This document shows, piece by piece, positions 1-5,648 of a DNA stretch of 7,774 bases. Positions within the stretch are counted from its first letter, which is position 1; each line of letters begins with the position of its first letter. The stretch is from Gammaproteobacteria bacterium (lineage in GTDB: Bacteria; Pseudomonadota; Gammaproteobacteria; Pseudomonadales; Pseudohongiellaceae). The position numbers were made by a program, and so were the translations under genes. The stretch lies in assembly GCA_003514305.1 (NCBI GenBank), contig DORE01000262.1, positions 3,287 to 11,060 of the forward strand, written 5' to 3'. The notes under the pieces are model-generated. The model had not been told where the DNA came from. It saw only the letters and a list, made by a program, of their open reading frames with translations, and made no database searches.

Positions 1-68
1 CACTCCTGCAATAGGTTGTTCTCGGGATTTACTTTGTATTCATTCCCATCAACAACGATTTTTGCCAT
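1..68 (-). CDS. nuoG: NADH-quinone oxidoreductase subunit G, N-terminal fragment (window edge)
   Basis: Only the first 22 codons are present; the gene runs off the left edge. The ATG at 68-66 opens a peptide beginning MAKIVVDGNEYKV, which matches the start of E. coli NuoG (MATIHVDGKEYEV). This is the first strand of the N-terminal [2Fe-2S] ferredoxin-like domain. NuoG is the large iron-sulfur subunit of the peripheral arm of complex I and carries electrons from NuoF toward NuoI and NuoB. A good Shine-Dalgarno, GGAG at 81-78, sits 9 nt before the ATG. The start is 23 nt after the nuoF stop, in the canonical F-G order, so it is almost certainly co-transcribed. No cluster-binding cysteine is reached before the window ends. 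Confidence 0.9.
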   Translation of the reverse strand, partial: MAKIVVDGNEYKVNPENNLLQE

Positions 69-91
69 CTAGCTAAACTCCAGCCTCAAAA

Positions 92-1375
92 TTAGTCTTT
101 GTACGTACAACGCTTTCGCCTAATGTGGTCTTTGAAGTCTTCTTCAAAGTACCTAAGACCGCTTCCCAATGGAGCGGTGGCACCTGGCGCTAGTGCACAA
201 AAAGTTCGACCAGGCCCCATATATTCAACTTGTTCTTTAAGTATGTTTAGATCCTTCTCACTGCCCCGACCAGATTCAAATTCACGAAAAATAGCATCCA
301 CCCAAGGTAGCCCGTCTCGGCACGGCGTACAGAACCCACAGGATTCATGGGCATAGAACTTCATGAGATTTCCAATCATTCCAACAGGACAGGTCTGGTC
401 ATCGAGAATGATCATTGTTCCGGTCGCGAGTCTACTGCCACCTTTCTTTGAAATCTCATCGTAGTCCAACGCAAGATCCAAGTGCTCGGGCAGCATGAAA
501 TCGGTAGACCCACCACCAGGTAAAAAGGCCTTCAGTCCAAGACCATCCTGCATGCCGCCCGCTTTGTCCTCGATCAGCTCACGAATCGTCACCCCAAGAG
601 GCATCTCCCAGCACCCAGGACTCTTGACCCGCCCACTGACACCGAACATTTTGGTGCCTGCATCCTCACCCTTCCCTAGGCTCCGATACCAATCAACTCC
701 GTAAGTGATAATGCCCGGAAGGTTGCACATTGTTTCGACGTTATTCACGATGGTCGGCTTGCCCCATAGGCCACTTACCTGTGGGAATGGGGGCTTTGCC
801 CGAGGGTTAGCCCTTTTCCCTTCCAAAGCATTTAGCAATGCCGTTTCTTCGCCGCATATGTACCGCCCCGCGCTGGTATGCAGAATGATGTCTAGGTCAT
901 ACCCAGTTCCTAAAATGTTGCTGCCCAGATAACCCCTAGCATAAGCCTCAGCAATCGCTTGCTTTAACGTTCTTACTGAACCGTGATACTCACCGCGCAA
1001 GAATATGTAGGCCTTACTTGCGCCGATCGTGTAGGCGCCGATGATCATCCCCTCCAACAAAAGATGCGGGTCCCCCTCCAACAGCAGGCGATCCTTAAAT
1101 GTTCCGGGCTCCATCTCATCTGCATTGACTACAAGATACTTCTGCTCCGGCGATGATTCGCCTTGGGGCACAAAACTCCATTTCAGACCGGTCGGAAATC
1201 CCGCACCTCCCCGCCCTTTCAGTCCAGATGACTTGATCGTCTCAAGAACATCAGCAGAACCTAGTCCCGCTGCGATTTTGTGAAGCGACTGGTAGCCGTC
1301 ATTCGCTTCATAACCGCCGATATCCAGCGGCGGTCGAGACATATCAATATTTTTCGTAAGCGGATTAGTTACCAA
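92..1375 (-). CDS. nuoF: NADH-quinone oxidoreductase subunit F (NADH/FMN-binding, 51 kDa)
   Basis: NuoF is the NADH-oxidising subunit of complex I: it binds NADH and non-covalent FMN on the cytoplasmic face and passes electrons to cluster N3. The 427-residue product aligns nearly end to end with E. coli NuoF (445 aa). Seen directly: the glycine-rich GRGGAGFPTG loop (54-63), NADEMEPGTFKDR (84-96), RYICGEETAL (171-180), and N3 ligands C346, C349, C352 (ESCGFCTPCRDG) plus C393. E89 corresponds to E. coli E95, which governs NADH over NADPH choice, so NADH specificity is expected. The start is TTG at 1375-1373, preceded by a weak GGA at about 7 nt. An ATG at 1342 would shorten the protein by 11 residues, but the NPLT motif before it resembles HPLT in E. 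coli NuoF, which favours the TTG. The gene lies 36 nt after nuoE. The C-terminal tail is shorter than in E. coli. Confidence 0.96.
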   Translation of the reverse strand: MVTNPLTKNIDMSRPPLDIGGYEANDGYQSLHKIAAGLGSADVLETIKSSGLKGRGGAGFPTGLKWSFVPQGESSPEQKYLVVNADEMEPGTFKDRLLLEGDPHLLLEGMIIGAYTIGASKAYIFLRGEYHGSVRTLKQAIAEAYARGYLGSNILGTGYDLDIILHTSAGRYICGEETALLNALEGKRANPRAKPPFPQVSGLWGKPTIVNNVETMCNLPGIITYGVDWYRSLGKGEDAGTKMFGVSGRVKSPGCWEMPLGVTIRELIEDKAGGMQDGLGLKAFLPGGGSTDFMLPEHLDLALDYDEISKKGGSRLATGTMIILDDQTCPVGMIGNLMKFYAHESCGFCTPCRDGLPWVDAIFREFESGRGSEKDLNILKEQVEYMGPGRTFCALAPGATAPLGSGLRYFEEDFKDHIRRKRCTYKD

Positions 1376-1411
1376 TGTAATTTCCAGTTAGTCTATTTAA
1401 GTTCGCGCAAT

Positions 1412-1930
1412 TTAGGCGCCTTTATTCCGATATTGATCGATGATTTCATCTATACCTGTCTTAGTCAGATTGCGATGCAGATCCTGCCCTACCATCATTA
1501 CTGGCGCATTGTTGCAATCCCCCAGACAGGGTATCGGAATCAGTGTAAATTCGTTGTCTTCTGTTGTCTGTCCATACTGAATCTTCAACTTTTCTGACAA
1601 ATAGTCTTTGATGTCGTCACCGCGACATATCCAGCAGCTAACGCTGTCGCAGAACAGAATCACATTTTTGCCAACCGGTTGCCGATAGATCAGATTAAAA
1701 AACGTTGCGACGCCCTCCAGGTCAGCAACCGACAGATCAAGATACTCAGCGATGGCGAGCAGAGACTCGTCTGAAACCCAGCCATGATAGCTCTGCACAA
1801 TTTTAAGCGCCTCGAGCCCTACCGCTTGGTTATCCGGATAGAGCGTTTTTTCGTGCTCGATTTCGGAGATTTCCGCCTCCGTTAGAGCTCTTGCCCTGTT
1901 CCTGGTGCTAGCAATTACTTGTGAACCCAT
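1412..1930 (-). CDS. nuoE: NADH-quinone oxidoreductase subunit E (24 kDa, [2Fe-2S])
   Basis: NuoE is the thioredoxin-fold [2Fe-2S] subunit of the NADH dehydrogenase module. It carries the off-pathway cluster N1a beside the FMN of NuoF. The product has 172 residues (E. coli 166). Seen: a helical N-terminal domain with EALKIVQSYHGWV (about 40-52) and LEGVATFFNLIYRQPVG (71-87). The four cluster ligands are C94 and C99 in CDSVSC, then C135 and C139 in CLGDC. A fifth cysteine, C102, lies three residues after C99; it is not one of the four known ligands. The ATG at 1930-1928 is the only reasonable start, because an in-frame TAA lies nine codons upstream and no other start codon intervenes. The Shine-Dalgarno is poor. 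The gene is separated from nuoCD by an unusually long 108 nt. Confidence 0.96.
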   Translation of the reverse strand: MGSQVIASTRNRARALTEAEISEIEHEKTLYPDNQAVGLEALKIVQSYHGWVSDESLLAIAEYLDLSVADLEGVATFFNLIYRQPVGKNVILFCDSVSCWICRGDDIKDYLSEKLKIQYGQTTEDNEFTLIPIPCLGDCNNAPVMMVGQDLHRNLTKTGIDEIIDQYRNKGA

Positions 1931-1968
1931 TTGCTTTTTGTCTGTCTTACCCGTTTAGGCTGTTCATG

Positions 1969-1987
1969 CTGCCTGATTCTAAGGCAG
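1969..1987 (-). other. Small hairpin in the nuoCD-nuoE intercistronic gap
   Basis: On the transcribed strand CTGCCT and AGGCAG form a perfect 6-bp stem around a 7-nt loop. No U-tract follows, so it is not a standard intrinsic terminator. It lies 39 nt before the nuoE start, inside a 108-nt gap that also contains no gene. It could be an mRNA processing or stability element, or chance. Confidence 0.3.
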
Positions 1988-2038
1988 GCGTTTCTCTCGT
2001 TTTGCCCTCAATCAGCAACCGCTTCTCCGGAGTCGGCA

Positions 2039-3814
2039 TTATCGATCGACGTCAGCCATAACGAAGTCGATACTAGCAATAATCGCGATCAAATCGGCGA
2101 CCATAAATCCTCGGCTTATTTCCGGAATCATCTGCAAGTGGGCGAATGAGGGTGTTCTGATGCGAGTCCGATAGGACGTCGTGCTGCCATCGCTCACTAA
2201 GTAGTAGCTGTTGATGCCCTTGGTCGCCTCAATGCCCACAGTGACCTCGTCCGGAGGGATGACCGGCCCCCAACTGACGCTCAGGAAGTGGTTTATCAGT
2301 GTTTCGATGTCCTGCATGGTTTTTTCTTTTCGAGGTGGGGTCGTCAGTGGATGATCGGCCTTGTAGTTCCCCGCCGGCATATTGTCGACACATTGTTTAA
2401 TGATCCTGAGACTCTGACGCATTTCTTCCACGCGTACCGCGCAGCGATCATAACAATCACCATTCACAGCTATTGGGACATCAAATTCGAAGTTCTCATA
2501 ACCGCTATATGGCCTGTTCTTCCTATAATCCCATTCCAGACCCGTAGCCCTGAGCCCTGGACCGGTGATTGCCCAGTCAAAAGCTTGCTGCGTGGTGTAG
2601 GAACCAATTCCCTGGGTACGGCGCTTCAGAATGCCGTTATTCATTACCATCTGGTCATATTCGTCAAGTCGGGGGGGCATGAATTTCAGCAATTCTCTAA
2701 CTCGAGATTCCCAACCATTAGGCAGATCCTGAGCAACCCCTCCAATCCGGAACCATCCCGGATGCATTCGGGCACCGCAGATCGATTCAATGATATTGAA
2801 AATACGCTCCCGCTCGACAAACATGTAAAAAATAGGCGATAGTTGTCCCACATCCTGAGCAAAAGTTCCGTAGAAAAGTAGATGGCTGCAAATGCGGAAC
2901 ATTTCGGCTAGCATCACCCGTATAGTCTGCGCTCGCTCAGGCACTTCAATGCCGGCCATCTTCTCAACAGCCATCACATAAGGTAAGTTGTTCATAACCC
3001 CACCGAGATAATCGATGCGATCTGTATAAGGGATAAAGGTATGCCAAGACTGCCTCTCACCCATTTTTTCGGCACCGCGGTGGTGATAGCCAATATCGGG
3101 AACTGCGTCGACCAATATTTCGCCGTCAAGCTGCAAGGCAATCCGGAATGCCCCGTGAACAGAGGGGTGATTGGGCCCGAGATTCAGAAACATAAACTCT
3201 GAAGTATCTGACTTGCGCTCCATTCCCCATTGCTCGGGGTTGAATAACAGAGCATCTTGCTCGAATGCCTCTTTTTCATCATCAAGTGAGAAGGGTTCCA
3301 TCTCAGTTGCCCGAGCTGGGTGCTCTTTGCGCAAAGCGTGGCCCTGCCAGGTTGGCGGTAACACAATGCGGAACAAATTCGGATGCCCATCGAACTCGAT
3401 ACCAAACATGTCCCAGGTTTCCCGCTCATACCAGTTAGCGCTTGGCCAGAGATCAACGACAGTTGGCAATTTAAGGTCAGAGTCCATGAGCGGCACTTTC
3501 ACCCGCACGTCACAATGTCCTGAAAAAGACGTCAAGTGATAGACAACAGTGAACTCTGAAGCAGGCTGGCCCTCTCGGTTTACCCTGACCCGCTCATCAA
3601 TACCGGTAACATCAAGCAACATCTCAAATCTAGGTTGACTTTTATCCCTCAGGAACTTCAGAAAAGCCTTTACGGTGCTACGATCAACCCAGAATGTTGG
3701 TATCTCGTCGACAGTCGCCTGCAGACACAAAACTTGATCCAGAAATGCACTATTCATCTGGTTGATCAAGGGATTGTCCTGATCTGCGGGAGTGATGATC
3801 TGGGCGCTTTGCAT
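2039..3814 (-). CDS. nuoC: NADH-quinone oxidoreductase fused subunit C/D
   Basis: This is a fusion of the 30-kDa (NuoC) and 49-kDa (NuoD) subunits, as in E. coli NuoCD (600 aa; here 591). NuoC joins the quinone module to the peripheral arm. NuoD, with NuoB, forms the quinone-reduction cavity. The NuoC part spans about residues 25-175 and holds the 30K signature WYERETWDMFGI (128-139) followed by DGHPNLFRI. A linker to about 205 leads into NuoD, with FMFLNLGPNHPSVHGAFR (207-224), DIGYHHRGAEKMGERQSWH (240-258) and the C-terminal TRIRTPSFAHLQ and SIDFVMADVDR motifs. H216, H220 and Y269 correspond to E. coli H224, H228 and Y277; the Tyr and His line the quinone head-group site. The ATG at 3814 is fixed by an upstream in-frame TAA. 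The Shine-Dalgarno is weak (AAAGA). The gene lies 42 nt after nuoB. The fusion supports a gammaproteobacterial origin. Confidence 0.97.
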   Translation of the reverse strand: MQSAQIITPADQDNPLINQMNSAFLDQVLCLQATVDEIPTFWVDRSTVKAFLKFLRDKSQPRFEMLLDVTGIDERVRVNREGQPASEFTVVYHLTSFSGHCDVRVKVPLMDSDLKLPTVVDLWPSANWYERETWDMFGIEFDGHPNLFRIVLPPTWQGHALRKEHPARATEMEPFSLDDEKEAFEQDALLFNPEQWGMERKSDTSEFMFLNLGPNHPSVHGAFRIALQLDGEILVDAVPDIGYHHRGAEKMGERQSWHTFIPYTDRIDYLGGVMNNLPYVMAVEKMAGIEVPERAQTIRVMLAEMFRICSHLLFYGTFAQDVGQLSPIFYMFVERERIFNIIESICGARMHPGWFRIGGVAQDLPNGWESRVRELLKFMPPRLDEYDQMVMNNGILKRRTQGIGSYTTQQAFDWAITGPGLRATGLEWDYRKNRPYSGYENFEFDVPIAVNGDCYDRCAVRVEEMRQSLRIIKQCVDNMPAGNYKADHPLTTPPRKEKTMQDIETLINHFLSVSWGPVIPPDEVTVGIEATKGINSYYLVSDGSTTSYRTRIRTPSFAHLQMIPEISRGFMVADLIAIIASIDFVMADVDR

Positions 3815-3856
3815 GGGGTTCTTTGTTAGGTTACCAATACAACTGATTGAATTTTA

Positions 3857-4498
3857 TCACACTTCATGAGGTGACCGGAGCTCGGTCGCAGCGATACGAG
3901 AGTCATGACGGGCCTCTCTCTGAACCGGATTCACCTCGCTTTGGATGATACCTTGATCGTTGATAACCCAACTCAGTGGGCGCCTTTGCCGCCCTATGGA
4001 CTCCTGCAGCAGAATTAATCCCTGAAGCAGGGCTTCAGGACGAGGCGGACACCCTGAAACATAGACATCGACTGGCAGAAACTTATCTACGCCTTGGACA
4101 ACGGAATAGATGTCGTACATCCCGCCGGAGTTTGCGCACGACCCCATGGAAATAACCCATTTGGGTTCAAGCAACTGGTCATAAAGAAGCCTAACAACAG
4201 GCGCCATCTTACGAAACACTGTTCCCGCAATCACAATCATATCCGCTTGACGCGGCGTCCCTCGAATTACCTCTGCCCCGAAACGAGCAAGGTCATGCCT
4301 TGCCGTAAATGCGGTTGCCATTTCTACGTAACAGCAGGATAAACCAAAGTTGAATGGCCATATTGAGTTTTTTCGCCCCCAAGCAACCATGTCTTCCAAT
4401 TTCGCCATCATCACGTTTTGACGAATGAAATCGTCAACCGCGTTGCCGCCTGGCTGCGGCGAAGCGGAGTCATCAGCTCGCTGTAATTCCCAATTCAT
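3857..4498 (-). CDS. nuoB: NADH-quinone oxidoreductase subunit B (N2 cluster, PSST)
   Basis: NuoB (213 residues; E. coli 220) holds [4Fe-4S] cluster N2, the last carrier before quinone, at the junction of the peripheral and membrane arms. The N2 ligands are all present: the adjacent pair C55-C56 in GLSCCYVEM, C121 in GSCANSGG and C150 in SGCPPRPEA. Other conserved stretches are WGRKNSIWPFNFG (40-52), ARFGAEVIRGTPRQAD (71-86) and RRPLSWV near the C terminus. The first 25 or so residues are poorly conserved, as usual. The start ATG overlaps the nuoA stop by four bases (ATGA), which indicates translational coupling; GAAGG lies about 11 nt before it. The product ends in LRSPHEV, close to LRTPDEI of E. 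coli NuoB. Confidence 0.97.
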   Translation of the reverse strand: MNWELQRADDSASPQPGGNAVDDFIRQNVMMAKLEDMVAWGRKNSIWPFNFGLSCCYVEMATAFTARHDLARFGAEVIRGTPRQADMIVIAGTVFRKMAPVVRLLYDQLLEPKWVISMGSCANSGGMYDIYSVVQGVDKFLPVDVYVSGCPPRPEALLQGLILLQESIGRQRRPLSWVINDQGIIQSEVNPVQREARHDSRIAATELRSPHEV

Positions 4499-4956
4499 AA
4501 CTTTAAGGCCCTTCTATTTACTACACCGCCCGGCCCTTTAAGCCCACTCAATTCGCGACGCTGAGTTTCAGTGCGCCAATCGAGCGCCCCGATCCGCCAA
4601 AGGTAGATCAGAGCGACTATTAGAATAGAGATGAAGACACTGATTTCGATGAAGCCAGGCCAACCAGCCTGTTCTACTGCAACCGCCCAGGCAAAAAGAA
4701 ACACGACTTCAAGATCGAAGATGATGAACAAAATAGCCGTCAAATAAAAATGAACAGATATGCGGAATTGCGCACTACCAACGGAAATAATGCCCGACTC
4801 AAAGGGTGTGTTTTTATATTTGCGATTGATTTTTTGACCGAGGAAAAACGAGAGTCCAAGCATCACAACCACAACGGCGAGCACCAGACCGGCATAGAAT
4901 AAAAACGGGGTGAGCGCTTCAATAAAAGTAGGTGTTTCTTCCAAGACGTTAACCAA
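4495..4956 (-). CDS. nuoA: NADH-quinone oxidoreductase subunit A (membrane)
   Basis: NuoA (ND3 type) is a small membrane subunit next to the quinone cavity and NuoH. The 153-residue product has three hydrophobic segments, at about 17-39, 69-93 and 104-120. It carries the family hallmarks PFESGI (51-56), the long cytoplasmic loop ending SVGSAQFRISVHFYL, FDLEVVFLFAW (80-90) and RIGALDW (121-127). The acidic pair E53 and D81/E83 lies in the conserved loop and second helix. The only plausible start is TTG at 4956-4954: an in-frame TAA lies four codons upstream and no ATG follows until codon 32, inside the first helix. No Shine-Dalgarno is evident; the nearest GGA is about 18 nt away. It is the first gene of the nuo operon here, overlapping nuoB by 4 nt and preceded by about 690 non-coding bases. 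Confidence 0.95.
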   Translation of the reverse strand: MVNVLEETPTFIEALTPFLFYAGLVLAVVVVMLGLSFFLGQKINRKYKNTPFESGIISVGSAQFRISVHFYLTAILFIIFDLEVVFLFAWAVAVEQAGWPGFIEISVFISILIVALIYLWRIGALDWRTETQRRELSGLKGPGGVVNRRALKL

Positions 4957-4980
4957 TGCTTTGGGTTAAATAATCCAGTA

Positions 4981-5008
4981 ATTCTAACTCTGGGCCCTGA
5001 TGACAAGA
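4981..5008 (-). promoter_or_regulatory. Possible nuoA-proximal promoter
   Basis: On the minus strand TAGAAT (4986-4981) matches the sigma70 -10 consensus at five of six positions. The best -35 choices are TTGTCA (5006-5001), with a 14-nt spacer that is too short, or the poorer TCTTGT (5008-5003) with a 16-nt spacer. Transcription would begin about 18 nt before the nuoA TTG, giving a very short leader. The spacing problem makes this tentative. Confidence 0.3.
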
Positions 5009-5024
5009 CCTTGCTTTTACTTAC

Positions 5025-5045
5025 CGCCGACTCATGCCAGCGGCG
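5025..5045 (-). repeat. Inverted repeat in the nuoA upstream region
   Basis: CGCCG (5025-5029) and CGGCG (5041-5045) form a perfect 5-bp all-GC stem with an 11-nt loop. It is the hairpin closest to nuoA, about 70 nt before the start codon, and has no U-tract on the minus-strand RNA. It may be part of a structured leader, or chance. Confidence 0.3.
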
Positions 5046-5089
5046 TGATCTCGATTAGCTGGGCAATTCAGAATGATGCTTCCATTCAA

Positions 5090-5102
5090 GCCCGCTCAGG
5101 GC
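5090..5102 (-). repeat. Short GC hairpin in the nuoA upstream region
   Basis: GCCC (5090-5093) pairs with GGGC (5099-5102) around a 5-nt loop. A second weak inverted repeat, GAATG (5071-5075) with CATTC (5083-5087), lies right beside it. On the minus strand the stem is followed by TTGAATGG, which has too few T residues for an intrinsic terminator. Confidence 0.25.
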
Positions 5103-5149
5103 AGCTCGAAGGTCTGTCCTGCTTTGCCTAAAGAGGCTTTTTGCAATGC

Positions 5150-5173
5150 CGGCTTCGCACTGTGGCGAAGCCG
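5150..5173 (-). repeat. Strong 9-bp hairpin in the nuoA upstream region
   Basis: CGGCTTCGC (5150-5158) and GCGAAGCCG (5165-5173) are perfect inverse complements, giving a 9-bp GC-rich stem with a 6-nt loop. This is the most stable hairpin I see in the gap. On the minus strand it is followed by GCATTGC and then five As, not a T run, so it is not a terminator in the nuo direction. On the plus strand no T run follows either. It would lie in the leader of a nuo transcript started near 5240. Confidence 0.5.
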
Positions 5174-5246
5174 CTATACCGTTATGACTAAATCGTATTT
5201 TGAGGCTCGGAATAGCTCTCTCTATCGCTCCTAGCAAGCGCGACGA

Positions 5247-5275
5247 AATCTACACGTGTAGCACGTAGATATCAA
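5247..5275 (-). promoter_or_regulatory. Candidate promoter with embedded 12-bp palindromic operator
   Basis: On the minus strand TTGATA (5275-5270, five of six to TTGACA) is followed by exactly 17 nt and then TAGATT (5252-5247, four of six to TATAAT). CTACACGTGTAG (5250-5261) is a perfect 12-bp palindrome that covers the end of the spacer and the start of the -10 box. A related half, CACGTAG on the plus strand (5262-5268), abuts it. A repressor bound there would block RNA polymerase. Transcription would start near 5240 and run toward nuoA with a leader of about 285 nt. The palindrome is certain; the promoter and operator roles are inferred. Confidence 0.4.
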
Positions 5276-5565
5276 GGATTTTATAGCTGAGAAGCACTCT
5301 GAATAGCTAAATTTTTGGTGGTTTTGACAGCATGATTCCAAGTTGAAAACACGCATAGCTGCTTTACACAAAATCCACATGCGATCATTGACTCGGGAAG
5401 CAAAGCTCTGCACAACAAACCTAACAAACTCGATTCAACTCATCCAACGCGGCCGTCTTGCAGGCTTTGGTCAGAGTCGGATAATTAGCAAAGGCAAAAT
5501 CTGATCATCGTGCCATCCACTGGCCTCAGTTTGCTCATCAAGGCGACTACAATAGCTGACAATAC

Positions 5566-5578
5566 GCTTATGATAAGC
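5566..5578. repeat. Odd palindrome downstream of apbE
   Basis: GCTTAT-G-ATAAGC is a perfect inverted repeat with a one-base centre, about 70 nt after the apbE stop. The 8-bp palindrome GTGTACAC (5587-5594) lies close by. A one-base loop cannot form an RNA hairpin without melting the inner pairs, so a protein site is likelier than a terminator. No function can be assigned. Confidence 0.3.
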
Positions 5579-5648
5579 AGCGCCTCGTGTACACTAATGT
5601 CAAAATGCTCATAACTGTCTCGAATAAGTCAAAGGCTTTTCCAGGTGT

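Larger units (their letters stand above)
4957..5648. other. Long non-coding stretch between apbE and nuoA (likely nuo control region)
   Basis: This 692-base stretch has no ORF I would call a gene. Two minus-strand frames of 60 codons each (5055-5237, starting with TTG, and 5231-5413) carry no recognisable domain and overlap at their ends. I found no tRNA arm such as GTTCGAATC on either strand and no terminal repeats of an insertion sequence. It does contain a palindrome within a promoter-like sequence (5247-5275), GC-rich hairpins (5025-5173), a second possible promoter (4981-5008) and an odd palindrome after apbE (5566-5578). No convincing intrinsic terminator follows apbE, so some read-through from gap-apbE into nuo is possible. 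Confidence 0.6.

Noticed and set aside
2288..2842. 184-codon plus-strand frame antisense to nuoCD
   Set aside because: It lies wholly opposite a strongly conserved gene and has no domain features; it is a shadow frame.
5126..5142. GCCT-AAAG-AGGC followed by TTTTT on the plus strand, resembling an intrinsic terminator
   Set aside because: The stem is only 4 bp and no plus-strand gene lies upstream for it to end. In the nuo direction it has no T run.
5055..5237. 60-codon minus-strand frame starting with TTG
   Set aside because: It has no recognised domain, no Shine-Dalgarno and a rare start; it spans the strong hairpin and reads like open non-coding sequence.
5231..5413. 60-codon minus-strand frame, cysteine-rich at its ends
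   Set aside because: The cysteines are not arranged as a metal-binding motif; it has no family resemblance and overlaps the candidate promoter/operator.
4957..5648. tRNA gene or insertion sequence in the apbE-nuoA gap
   Set aside because: No T-arm consensus, cloverleaf, transposase motif or paired terminal repeats with target duplication could be found on either strand.
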